64,000 bases of DNA, taken from the NCBI RefSeq assembly GCF_001983935.1, contig NZ_CP017641.1, positions 806,001 through 870,000 of the forward strand, read 5' to 3'. Made by a program: the position numbers and the translations under genes. How positions within the stretch are numbered: the stretch's first letter is position 1; every line of letters begins with the position of its first letter. Positions 37,061-45,830 of the stretch are shown here, one piece after another. This DNA is from Fuerstiella marisgermanici. Lineage in GTDB: Bacteria; Planctomycetota; Planctomycetia; Planctomycetales; Planctomycetaceae. The notes beneath the pieces are model-generated. The model saw only the letters and a program-made list of their open reading frames with translations. It made no database searches and was not told the origin of the DNA.

Positions 37061-37105
37061 CGAGCAGAAATCGGATACAAGGGCAGGTGCGGACAGCCAA
37101 CGTAG

Positions 37106-37163
37106 GTCAGGCTCCTGCCTGACTTCCTGTCTTGTTGTGAATCGCGGCAGGCGGGAGCCTGCC
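37106..37163. repeat. Paired inverted repeats upstream of the sulfatase
   Basis: GTCAGGC-TCCT-GCCTGAC (37106-37123) and GGCAGGC-GGGA-GCCTGCC (37146-37163) are each perfect hairpins. They also pair with each other at 15 of 18 positions. This looks like a short dispersed intergenic repeat. It lies about 160 bp before the sulfatase start. Confidence 0.6.
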
Positions 37164-37325
37164 CTTCCAGGCTTGAATTTCGCGGCCGGCACCGGCTCCC
37201 AAGATTGTACCGGCTTTGCTTGGTCGCAGATGTTTTCGCGTGGAGCTAGACTGAGCGGCAGCGAAACCTGTCCAGGCGTTCGCAGCCTTCGGTGTGTGTT
37301 CCTTTTACTTTCTGAGTTGCAAACT

Positions 37326-38912
37326 ATGAGAAATAGACTCGTCCCGTTCCTGTTGGTGCTCGCAGTCGCAAGCAGTCGTGCGGCTGCAGATCGGCCCAAC
37401 ATTATCTTTATCTTCTCAGACGACCATGCGGAGCATGCGATTTCCGCTTACGGGTCGAAAGTGAATCAAACGCCGCATCTGGATCGGCTGGCGTCGGCCG
37501 GTGCTCGGTTTACGAATTCGTTCGTGACGAATTCCATTTGCACACCCAGTCGAGCCACACTGCTGACGGGGCAGTATTCTCATCTGAACGGCGTGCCCGT
37601 TTTTAATCGCTTCGATCCGTCGCGCGATACGGTTGCCAAACATTTGCAGGCTGGTGGTTATCACACGGGGATGATTGGCAAATGGCATCTGGGTTCTGAC
37701 CCCGTTGGCTTTGACCGCTGGTGCGTGTTGCCTGGTCAGGGCGCCTATCGGAATCCTTCGTTTCTAACGCCTGGTGGCAGGCTGCGAATTGAAGGCCACT
37801 GTACCGATGTCACGACCGATCTCGGCATTGAGTTTCTGAAGACTCGGCCAGCCGACAAGCCGTTCTTTCTGATGCTGCATCAGAAAGCCCCTCATCGGAA
37901 CTGGGAACCCGACGATCGCAACAAGGCTCGTTTTAAAGACAAAGTTATCCCGGAACCCGACACGCTGTGGGACGACTACGCGACGCGGCCCGCCGCTCTG
38001 CCGGAAAACGAACAAACGGTGGCTCACGATTTGACCCGGCGTGACTTAAAGTTTGAACCGCCGAGTGAACTAAAAGGACGTGAACGCAACCAATGGCTGG
38101 GCACGAAGCCAACGGAAATCACGGTCGATGGCAAAGTGCTGACGGGGGATGAACTGACCAAATGGAAGTACCAACACTACATGCGGGACTACCTGGCATG
38201 TGTGCAGGGCGTTGATGATGGCGTTGGTCGAGTGCTCGATTTTCTGGACGAAGCCGATTTGGCAAAAAACACGATCGTGATCTACTCAGCGGACAACGGC
38301 TGGTACCTTGGCGACATGGGAATGTACGACAAACGCTTCATGTACGAACCGGGTTTGCGAGTTCCTTTGATCGCCAGCGGACCGGGGATCACCGCCAGCA
38401 GCACGCCTGATCAGTTTGTGGCCAACATCGATCTCGCGCCCACCTTTCTTGACCTGACGGGACTGCCGATTCCGGAATTCATGCAGGGCCGATCGTTGGC
38501 TCCGCTGCTGAAAGGAGAATCTCCGGCTGATTGGCGCGAGTCAGTGTATTACCGCTATTACCACGATCCCGGTCATCACAATACGCGAGCCCACTATGGC
38601 GTCCGCACGAAGACTCATAAGCTGATCTACTATTGGACCAAGGATGCGTATGAAATGTTCGATCTGGTGAATGATCCGGCCGAACAACACAACCTTTTGT
38701 TCGAAAAGCAGGAAGCCAGCCAGCCGGATATTGTGGCGAAGTTCGCGGAATTGAAGGCCGAGATTGTTCGGCTGCAGAAACAATTCAAAGACGACGGTCA
38801 GTACGCATCACCGTCGACATGGCCCAAAGGCAGTGCCGACGGTCCATTCCGGCAGAAGGCACTCGGCGACAAAAAAGTGAGTGATGCGATTGAACTGAGT
38901 GCGGTGAACTGA
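37326..38912 (+). CDS. Exported sulfatase
   Basis: A 528-aa protein from the ATG at 37326. The frame extends to 36840, but the extra part reads through intron-like sequence. A signal peptide (about residues 1-21) precedes the alkaline-phosphatase-fold sulfatase domain. It shows NIIFIFSDDHAEHAISAYGS with metal-binding Asps, the formylglycine site ICTPSRATLLTGQ (Cys72, C-x-P-S-R), GKWHLG and YSADNGWYLGDMGMYDKR. It should hydrolyse sulfate esters, probably of marine polysaccharides. It needs a formylglycine-generating enzyme encoded elsewhere. Confidence 0.93.
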   Translation: MRNRLVPFLLVLAVASSRAAADRPNIIFIFSDDHAEHAISAYGSKVNQTPHLDRLASAGARFTNSFVTNSICTPSRATLLTGQYSHLNGVPVFNRFDPSRDTVAKHLQAGGYHTGMIGKWHLGSDPVGFDRWCVLPGQGAYRNPSFLTPGGRLRIEGHCTDVTTDLGIEFLKTRPADKPFFLMLHQKAPHRNWEPDDRNKARFKDKVIPEPDTLWDDYATRPAALPENEQTVAHDLTRRDLKFEPPSELKGRERNQWLGTKPTEITVDGKVLTGDELTKWKYQHYMRDYLACVQGVDDGVGRVLDFLDEADLAKNTIVIYSADNGWYLGDMGMYDKRFMYEPGLRVPLIASGPGITASSTPDQFVANIDLAPTFLDLTGLPIPEFMQGRSLAPLLKGESPADWRESVYYRYYHDPGHHNTRAHYGVRTKTHKLIYYWTKDAYEMFDLVNDPAEQHNLLFEKQEASQPDIVAKFAELKAEIVRLQKQFKDDGQYASPSTWPKGSADGPFRQKALGDKKVSDAIELSAVN

Positions 38913-38964
38913 CGCAGGGCCAGAGCCACGATCGATGCATCGGCGCTGGAATGCATCGGTCGGG

Positions 38965-40278
38965 CTACTTTAATTCGTGCACCCTGATCGCTCGGAAGTC
39001 GAGATCCGTGGTGGGGTCATGTCCCTGCAGGCTTAGATGTCCTGCCTCCAGACGCAGCCCCTTCCGCGGATTCGGGTCGGGTCGACGGTCGTCCGTCCAG
39101 TCCAGCACCTGATAGCCATTCACAAAGCTGGCGAAGCGGTTGCCCTGAGCGATCAGCGTTTGGACAACCCATTCGTTGTTGTTGGCCACAATGTAGCGAG
39201 CTGCCTGGCGACGGTAGATCGCTCCACTGCCGAAGTCCAGTGGCTGAGTTCGGTCGCCATCTTTGAAGTCGTGTTGAATCTGCATTTCGTAGCCGTGCGA
39301 CGGTGCTTCTTCCGTGCCCGCGATGGTCCGAAAGAACACGCCGCTGTTGGCGGGCCGTTTGTCGGCGATCGCTTTTTCGTCAGCGATGTTGGATTCGACA
39401 TGTAGAATGAAGTCGCCGAATGTCGCTTCCGTTTCCAGAAACCCGGGACCGTCTTCGGCATGCAGCATGCCGGCAACCACCGTGAATTCGCTCTTACTGC
39501 CCGGCACTTTTCGGAAACCGGTCAGATCTGTTCCGTTGAAGATGTCTTTCAGGTTTAGCGGTTTAAGAAACACGTTGCGGAACGCGATGCGTCCGGCATT
39601 CATCTGCAAACCAATGCGACCTGATGTTCGCACGTGATCAGATGCGTCCGTGAAGTCGACGATCTGCTTGTCATCAAGCTGCACTTTGATGTTGGTCCCT
39701 TCGCAGCGAACGTGAAACGTGTGCCATTCGTCTTCGACCTCGGGAACATCCTTCGCCACATGGCGACCGACGAAGCTGCCGGTTTTGTGAGTTTCATGGC
39801 TGTCGCAGATGTTCAGTTCGTAAGTGTCGGTGGTCGCGTCGGCGACGTCGTCGGCTGATCGTAGAAAGACGCCGCTGTTGCCACCTTTAGCGAGGTGGAA
39901 GTCACATCGGAATTCAAAGTCGTCGAATGCGAATGGCGTCATCAGCAAACTGCGATCGCCACTGTCCGCGACGATCGATCCGTCTTCGACGTGCCAGTTC
40001 GATTCGGTCGGAACGTCCCAGCCAAACAGCGTGGTGCCGTCGAACAGACTGATCCAGCCGTCGCGAAATTCTTCTTCCGACAGCTGTGGCTTAACGAAGA
40101 CAAGCTTTGCCTCGGCCTGGTCCTGCTGCGTGGCGGTGCTGTCTGCAGCGTCTGACTTTGGTGCGTCGGCATTTTCCGTCGTGCCGGACGGCGTCTGAAC
40201 GGCTTGCTCACCATCGCCGCAACCAGGCAGGCAAACGCAAAACAGCAGAACGGAGGCCAAATTTATTCTGAAGCTCAT
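38965..40278 (-). CDS. Lipoprotein with two DUF1080 domains
   Basis: A 437-aa protein with a signal peptide and lipobox (VCLPGCGDG, Cys about residue 20), so it is probably lipid-anchored. Two concanavalin-like DUF1080 (3-keto-disaccharide hydrolase) domains follow. The first begins [17 protein letters not shown] and contains NSGVFLRS. The second begins [19 protein letters not shown] and contains [17 protein letters not shown]1080 proteins are abundant in planctomycetes and linked to carbohydrate breakdown. The stop region overlaps nothing, while the start overlaps the end of prfB by 4 bases (40275-40278). Confidence 0.9.
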   Translation of the reverse strand: MSFRINLASVLLFCVCLPGCGDGEQAVQTPSGTTENADAPKSDAADSTATQQDQAEAKLVFVKPQLSEEEFRDGWISLFDGTTLFGWDVPTESNWHVEDGSIVADSGDRSLLMTPFAFDDFEFRCDFHLAKGGNSGVFLRSADDVADATTDTYELNICDSHETHKTGSFVGRHVAKDVPEVEDEWHTFHVRCEGTNIKVQLDDKQIVDFTDASDHVRTSGRIGLQMNAGRIAFRNVFLKPLNLKDIFNGTDLTGFRKVPGSKSEFTVVAGMLHAEDGPGFLETEATFGDFILHVESNIADEKAIADKRPANSGVFFRTIAGTEEAPSHGYEMQIQHDFKDGDRTQPLDFGSGAIYRRQAARYIVANNNEWVVQTLIAQGNRFASFVNGYQVLDWTDDRRPDPNPRKGLRLEAGHLSLQGHDPTTDLDFRAIRVHELK

Positions 40279-41385
40279 TTATTCTTCTCAGTTAGAGTCC
40301 AGCGTAAAAACGATTCCAGAAACACGTCAATGTCGCCATCCAGTACCGGCTGTGGATTGCCGACCTTGGTCGCTGTTCGAGCGTCTTTCACATACTGGTC
40401 AGGGTGCAGCACATAGTTGCGAACGGTCGCGCCGCCGAAGCCGATTTTCGACTTCGCACCTCGCTTCGCCGCCAGTTCTTCGTCCCGCTTTTCCATTTCC
40501 ATTTGGTAAAGCTTGGCCTGCAGCATCTTTCTCGCGGTCGCTCGGTTCTTATGCTGGCTGCGTTCGTTTTGACACTGCACCACCACGCCGGTTGGTCCGT
40601 GAGTCAGCCGGACGGCAGAATCGGTCTTATTCACGTGCTGACCGCCCGCTCCGCCCGCACGATAGGTGTCTTCGCGAACGTCGCTATCCCAGTTAATGTC
40701 CACCTCGAAGTTATCGTCCAGTTCGGGACTAATATCGACGGCGGCAAAGGCTGTGTGACGACGACCGGCCGAATCAAACGGGCTGATGCGAATCAGACGA
40801 TGGTTGCCGGTTTCGCCCTTCAGATAGCCGAACACATAGTCGCCTCGAATCGCAATCGTGGCGTTGCGAATGCCGGCTTCTTCACCTTCTGAAATATCGA
40901 TTTCTTCCAGTTTAAAACCGTGACGTTCGGCCCAGCGGATATACATGCGAAGCAGCATCTGAGCCCAGTCGGCCGAATCCGTTCCGCCTTCGCCCGCCTG
41001 CACCTGCACGTACGCGGCGCACACATCTTCAGGTTCTGACATGGTGGCCTGCAGTTCGACTTTGTCGACGTCGCTTTCAAGCTTCGTGACGGTCGACTGC
41101 AGTTCGGCTTCGCTGGCCGGGTCTTCTTCGGCGAATTCGATCAGGACCTGAAGGTCGTCGCCGGACGAAACGAGATCTTCCAGAGGACCAACGACGCTTC
41201 TGAGTCGCTGCATTTCTGCAACGGTTGCCTGAGCCGCTTCTGGTGAATCCCAGAAGTCCGGCGCGTTCATTTTCTCGCTGACTTCGGCTAGTTGTTTTTG
41301 TTTGCTCTCGAGGTCAAAGACACCCTCGAAGGTGAACGATGCGCTGCATCAGTTCCTCACACTTGTCTCGCAGTTCGGCTTCCAT
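40275..41385 (-). CDS. prfB: Peptide chain release factor 2 with programmed +1 frameshift
   Basis: RF2 reads UGA/UAA stop codons. The main frame (start 41270 if read alone) carries [18 protein letters not shown] with the catalytic GGQ. The true product begins at the ATG at 41385 in another frame: 23 codons ([12 protein letters not shown]...) run to CTT-TGA-C at 41313-41319. That heptamer, preceded by AGGGTG, is the classic RF2 autoregulatory frameshift site. Skipping one base (41316) joins the frames and gives about 369 aa, close to the E. coli protein. When RF2 is scarce, the slow UGA favours the shift. The natural form is 41385-41317 joined to 41315-40275. Confidence 0.95.
41313..41319 (-). 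promoter_or_regulatory. prfB +1 programmed frameshift site
   Basis: On the minus strand the sequence is CGAGGGTGTCTTTGACC. It contains the slippery CTT codon, the in-frame TGA stop followed by C, and an internal Shine-Dalgarno-like AGGG three bases upstream of CTT. These are the hallmarks of the conserved RF2 site. Confidence 0.93.
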
Positions 41386-41538
41386 GAACGTTGCTTCCAC
41401 GCTTTCTGAATTTAGATTCGGATCGAAGATTCACTGCGGATTTCACCAGAGCGTAGCGTCAGTTACAACACGTGGGACCATCAGGTTTCAGAATTGTGTG
41501 GGGTTGTGGGTCGGAACCGCAGAACATCGGAGAATGTG

Positions 41539-42675
41539 ATGCCGAAATCCGTGAAATACGTTTTGAACGCGATCCCGCTCGCACTATTGGCGGCGTTCGG
41601 ATGGTGGTTTGCGAATGGTGCCGTTCGGCAGAAGGGCGTGGGACTGCTGGACCGCCAGCCCTTTCCGATCAACAACATGTACGCATGTGCTGCAATCGTT
41701 GGCGGTCTTGCCATCGCGTCTTTCATTCTTGCAGACGTGTTCGTGACAAGGCGTCGCCAGCGAATGGAGACAGTCGCCGGCTATCTGGGCTTCAGCTTTC
41801 GCGAGAAACTCGGACGCAACGGCTTGAAGCTGAGCGGACGGATGCAGCTGTTCGACGACTGGGAATCCGGTCGGAACCTGATTGCCGGGACGACTGATGA
41901 AACGGAAATTCGAGTCTTCGATTTTGTGAAATGCTGTCGGTCTCGCAGCCACACAACCTCCGGCGGTGACGACACGACGACTCGCTATGAGCAGACGGTT
42001 TTCCTGATTGACTTGCCGGACCACGTGAGGCTGTCGGTGCAGATTCTGCATTCAAGGTCGACGTTGATGCTGAGAACAGTCTTCGGCTTTTCCGGGATTG
42101 AATTTAGCAGTGGCGACGCATTTCTGTCAGACGATGACCAACAAGCGCTGGAGACCTTCAACAAAAAGTACATGGTCGCGCGTTCACTGGTGCCCACAGC
42201 GAACTCCACGAAGAGCAGCCCTGACTCTGACGACCTGCTGCGAAAACTGGAACATACGATTGGCTTGCCATTGATTCGAGAACTTGTCAATGGGCCTGGC
42301 TGGTCCGTTGAACTTTGTGAATCCCACATGGCGATTTGGATTCACAACAAACTCATACGCCCTCAGGATATTCCGGATCGCATGAATCAAGTTCTGGCGA
42401 TCGTGAAACAACTGGTCGACGGTGTTGGGGCATCTTCGGCTTTGAAGCTGACAGCGACCGGTGAGACGTCACTGAATCCAGAGCTGCCCTTTCGACAGTT
42501 CGGGTTGCTGGCCGGCAGCGGCTGTCTGGGCATGTTTTTGGCCGCTGCGTTGTTTGCCCCTATCTTCTTTCTGTTTGTCGACCAAGCGCCTTGGCTCGTT
42601 TTCATATGGCCAATTTTCGGAGCGGCCGTGGTGGCCGCAACGGTGTGGGCGGCGTTCAAAATCGCCGGCCGCTGA
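41539..42675 (+). CDS. Hypothetical membrane protein
   Basis: A 378-aa protein started at the ATG at 41539, with a longer possible start at 41494. Two hydrophobic helices near the N-terminus (about residues 8-25 and 51-73) are followed by a ~230-residue soluble region. Two more helices lie at the C-terminus (about 325-350 and 355-375). I recognise no family or catalytic motif. It is divergent from prfB and converges with purD. Function unknown. Confidence 0.7.
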   Translation: MPKSVKYVLNAIPLALLAAFGWWFANGAVRQKGVGLLDRQPFPINNMYACAAIVGGLAIASFILADVFVTRRRQRMETVAGYLGFSFREKLGRNGLKLSGRMQLFDDWESGRNLIAGTTDETEIRVFDFVKCCRSRSHTTSGGDDTTTRYEQTVFLIDLPDHVRLSVQILHSRSTLMLRTVFGFSGIEFSSGDAFLSDDDQQALETFNKKYMVARSLVPTANSTKSSPDSDDLLRKLEHTIGLPLIRELVNGPGWSVELCESHMAIWIHNKLIRPQDIPDRMNQVLAIVKQLVDGVGASSALKLTATGETSLNPELPFRQFGLLAGSGCLGMFLAAALFAPIFFLFVDQAPWLVFIWPIFGAAVVAATVWAAFKIAGR

Positions 42676-42734
42676 CTGAACGGGATCGTTTCCCGCGCGG
42701 CTGAAAAAGATTCTTGTGGAATCGGGAGCGAGCC

Positions 42735-42810
42735 GTGTGGCCGGGGTTGGACTGAGCGAAGCCAAGGAAACCCCGGGGGCACTCGTGCCTCGCTCCAACC
42801 CCGACCACAC
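42735..42810. repeat. Inverted repeat between convergent genes
   Basis: GTGTGGCCGGGGTTGGA (42735-42751) and TCCAACCCCGACCACAC (42794-42810) pair at 16 of 17 positions around a 42-nt spacer. It lies between the convergent membrane-protein and purD genes. The spacer is long for a terminator, so a dispersed intergenic repeat is more likely. Confidence 0.6.
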
Positions 42811-42847
42811 TCGATGAAACCGTGTGCCCATTTTGCTGGCGAGTTAT

Positions 42848-44116
42848 TCACGCCTTGTCCGAAATGTCGGTTCGGTACCAGGCACCGTCCCACGTGATTT
42901 TCGTGACGGCTCGATACGCTGCCTCTTTGGCTTCCGGGATGGAAGCTCCCAATGCGGTCACGCCCAGAACGCGGCCACCGTCGCTCAGCACCTGCATTTC
43001 TTTATTTTTGGTTCCCGCATGAAACACTTTCGTGTCGTTTAACGCATCGGCCGTACTGATGCCTTCGATCACTTTGCCCTTTGCATAACTTTCGGGATAA
43101 CCTTCCGACGCCATCACGACACACACAGCTGCGCGGTCGTCCCATTCCAGACCGTCCAGTTCAGACAAGCGTCCGGACGCGGCCAGCGACAGCACTTGAG
43201 CCAGGTCTGACTTCAGACGCATCAGCACCGGTTGAGCTTCCGGGTCGCCGAAGCGGACGTTGTATTCCAGAACCTTCGGGCCGTTGGCAGTTAGCATCAA
43301 ACCGGCGTACAGCACGCCAGAAAACGGGTAGCCTTCCACCTTCATCGTGTGAACAGTCGGCACCAGAATGCGGCGAATAATGTCGTCCATAACTTCGTCC
43401 GTAACGGACGTCGCCGGACTGTACGCTCCCATGCCGCCGGTGTTTGGGCCGAGGTCTCCGTCGAGGGCTCGCTTGTGATCCTGCGACGTTTCCAGCGGGA
43501 TGATCGTGTCGCCATCGACGATGGCCAGAATGCTGACTTCCTGACCTTCCAGACATTCTTCAATCACCACTTTACGGCCGGCCACGCCGAAGTTGTCGTC
43601 TCGCAGCATCCCTTTGACGGCGGCTTTGGCTGCCGCTGAGTTACTGCAAACGCTCACGCCTTTGCCGGCTGCGAGCCCATCGGCTTTCACGACCAGCGGG
43701 CCATCCTCCAAAGCGTCGATGTAGGCGTCGGCTTCTTCCTGCCGCGTAAATGTCTTGTACGCGGCCGTTGGAACGCCTGCCTTCTTCATGATTTCTTTGA
43801 AGAACGACTTACTGCCTTCCAGTCGAGCGGCGGCTTTGGAGGGGCCGAAGATATTCAAGCCGTGAGATTTGAATTCGTCTACGATGCCCGCCACCAATGG
43901 GACTTCCGGGCCGACAACGGTGAGTCCAATGTCGTTGTGCTTGGCAAACGACATCAGCTGTCCGATGGCGTCGGCGGCGATGTTGACGTTTTCGCCGTCT
44001 GCTGCCGTGCCTGCGTTACCTGGAGCGCAATAAACTTTTTCGACGCCGTCGCACTGCGACAGTTTCCATACCAGAGCGTGTTCGCGACCGCCCTGTCCGA
44101 CTACCAGAATCTTCAT
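42848..44116 (-). CDS. purD: Phosphoribosylamine-glycine ligase
   Basis: A 422-aa ATP-grasp enzyme that makes glycinamide ribonucleotide in purine synthesis. It starts MKILVVGQGGREHALVWKL, the typical PurD opening. ATP-grasp motifs are VVKADGLAAGKGVSVC and EECLEGQEVSILAIVDG. The signature NVRFGDPEAQPVL is present near residue 290. Length is normal. No other pur gene is nearby. Confidence 0.97.
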   Translation of the reverse strand: MKILVVGQGGREHALVWKLSQCDGVEKVYCAPGNAGTAADGENVNIAADAIGQLMSFAKHNDIGLTVVGPEVPLVAGIVDEFKSHGLNIFGPSKAAARLEGSKSFFKEIMKKAGVPTAAYKTFTRQEEADAYIDALEDGPLVVKADGLAAGKGVSVCSNSAAAKAAVKGMLRDDNFGVAGRKVVIEECLEGQEVSILAIVDGDTIIPLETSQDHKRALDGDLGPNTGGMGAYSPATSVTDEVMDDIIRRILVPTVHTMKVEGYPFSGVLYAGLMLTANGPKVLEYNVRFGDPEAQPVLMRLKSDLAQVLSLAASGRLSELDGLEWDDRAAVCVVMASEGYPESYAKGKVIEGISTADALNDTKVFHAGTKNKEMQVLSDGGRVLGVTALGASIPEAKEAAYRAVTKITWDGAWYRTDISDKA

Positions 44117-44140
44117 CGTGTTTCCGCTTTAAGACATAAA

Positions 44141-44170
44141 AAGAGCTCGCGGAGAATACCGCGAGCTCTT
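44141..44170 (-). terminator. Rho-independent terminator after the DUF309 gene
   Basis: A perfect 12-bp stem (AAGAGCTCGCGG / CCGCGAGCTCTT) with a 6-nt loop. On the minus strand it is followed by TTTTTATG. It lies between the DUF309 stop (44227) and the purD start (44116), so it should end the DUF309 transcript. On the plus strand TTTTT follows after GCG, so it could act weakly in both directions. Confidence 0.8.
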
Positions 44171-44226
44171 GCGTTTTTCGAACCTGTCACGTGCATTGCT
44201 CGTTCTGAGAATGCAATGCCGTTCGG

Positions 44227-44805
44227 TTACGGGTTGGTGGAAGGAGGCGACATGTCCGGCTGAAGCAGAAACGGAAACACTCGCACAGCCTGGCCAGGAG
44301 CGTGTTCTTTCTTGTAAGCCAATTGAGCCGCTCGGTCGGCCGCGAACTGCAGTCGGGTGAAATCCAGACCGCAGTAGCTGTCGGCATCGGCTTCAGCTGC
44401 AACATCGGCAAACATTTCGCCAGCCGAAGCTGCGTGACGTCGAACGCCGTGGATGCTGCGTTCGCGAACTTTCACGCCCGCTGCGGACAGCTTGATCAGC
44501 CCTTTGAGAAAACGGCCTGAGGTCGTGTCCGCACCGGAAACGCGCCACAGGCGTTCCCATTCTTCGTGAGCTTCCCAGTAGTAGCCGAGGTTGAAGAAAT
44601 CGACAGCCAGCAGATAGTTACGGTTGTCAATCCAGTTCTCGGGGCTTAACGCCTTTGGGCCCTGGCCAGGAGCATGTTTGCGGCCGTAGCTATGGCCCTT
44701 GGGGTCGCGTATTGGGTGAGGTAAGCCGGATCCTGGAAAAAAAGCATATTCAGGAACAGGGATGGACGGAAGTAGTCGTGGGCATTCCGCATCAGCCGTG
44801 AGCAT
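44227..44805 (-). CDS. DUF309 domain protein
   Basis: A 192-aa protein. The core around residues 60-130 shows [20 protein letters not shown] and [16 protein letters not shown], the signature of the small helical DUF309 family (the E-A-H-E-x-W-E motif). The biochemical role is not known to me. The N-terminal ~55 residues are Pro-rich and outside the domain. A terminator follows at 44141-44170, so it is probably transcribed separately from purD. Confidence 0.85.
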   Translation of the reverse strand: MLTADAECPRLLPSIPVPEYAFFPGSGLPHPIRDPKGHSYGRKHAPGQGPKALSPENWIDNRNYLLAVDFFNLGYYWEAHEEWERLWRVSGADTTSGRFLKGLIKLSAAGVKVRERSIHGVRRHAASAGEMFADVAAEADADSYCGLDFTRLQFAADRAAQLAYKKEHAPGQAVRVFPFLLQPDMSPPSTNP

Positions 44806-45830
44806 ATTCTGTGGGCCTTAAAAAAGTTCATTGCCTGCTGCGGCCAAAACCGCAGTCCGTTGTGATTCCCCAAAAGATACGGCCTCCCGCCGTTCACAAT
44901 CGTTGTGCAAACCTGTTCGGCAATCCGTCATTTCACTTCGGTTCCGCATCATCGTTCGTCTTTGCCATTCGAAAAACCACCGGAAACTGAATGCATCCCC
45001 TCCAGATCACTGAAAAATCACACGCTGAGCGCAGAAATCCTGATCGGAGAATTTGGGATAGATCGTGTTTTGGGGGAAGAATGCGGCGAATGGGAAGACG
45101 TGTTTTGAGTCTTCAATGCTGTGCTGCGGGTGGGAAGGTGGTGACAGGTCGCACGTTGAGGTTTTGCGCCTTTTCGGGAACTAATTGCGACTTTACACGC
45201 ATTTTTCAGGACAGCCAGCACTTATTGCTCGATTTCGCATAGATTCCGAACGTTCAAAAGATGGTGCATGTCCTTGGGAATACTGGCCCGCGGGAAAATG
45301 GCAGAATGGTGCGAAGGGGCAATTTTTGACCTTGAAAATGTGCCCGATCCACTTACGCCTGAGGAAAGGCTGTAACAGTGATGAATCGTATGCGGGTGTT
45401 GTGTTGCACACTAACAGGTTGTCGCGCGCACTCGCATGGCAAAAGACGGTGTGTCAAAAAGGTTTTAGCCCGAGGTTCGTGCCGTGGCGCTCAGAAAGCC
45501 CGAAACGGGCGACAGCGAAAGGAGTTACAGAAAACCGCTGTCACCCCTTTCGGGGCTTCCTCAATTTTGTTTGACCGTGACCTTGGGCTTACGCCCAAGG
45601 CTACGTGCTGCCGCCCTCCAGGCTCAACGCAGAAATGAAGCACATCCCACAACCCTACGGTGTGCACCTGCCAACACGAGATTCTTGACACCCCAGCCTA
45701 AACGTGGTGCTCGGCGCTCGAATCCCGAATAACCGGTCGGCCGCTTTGAGGGCTCTGCGGCCTGACTTTACATTCACGTGCGATACAATACAGCGAACTT
45801 AGCCACCCGTGTTTCAATCGCATTGCCGCT
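44806..45830. other. 1-kb non-coding spacer with repeat-like 3' half
   Basis: No convincing gene. Several open frames of 60-129 codons overlap on both strands and show no recognisable domain. The 3' half holds the repeat-like block listed at 45483-45640. The last ~130 bases should contain the promoter of the large PSD1 gene, but I cannot name its boxes. Confidence 0.5.
45483..45640. repeat. Dispersed intergenic repeat-like block
   Basis: Consecutive small palindromes: GCCCGAAACGGGC (from about 45498), CACCCCTTTCGGGGCTT (about 45542) and CCTTGGGCTTACGCCCAAGG (45581-45600), followed by CTACGTGCTGCCGCCC. The arrangement resembles REP-like blocks I associate with planctomycete intergenic regions. 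Only one copy is present in this window, so the repeat status is from memory and not shown here. Confidence 0.45.

Noticed and set aside
36840-37325. N-terminal extension of the sulfatase frame
   Set aside because: The extra 162 codons read through the intron-like remnant and the hairpin repeats; a clean signal peptide starts at 37326.
44141-44170. The GAGCTCGCGG palindrome as an operator for purD
   Set aside because: A T-run follows directly in the direction of the upstream gene, so a terminator is the simpler explanation.
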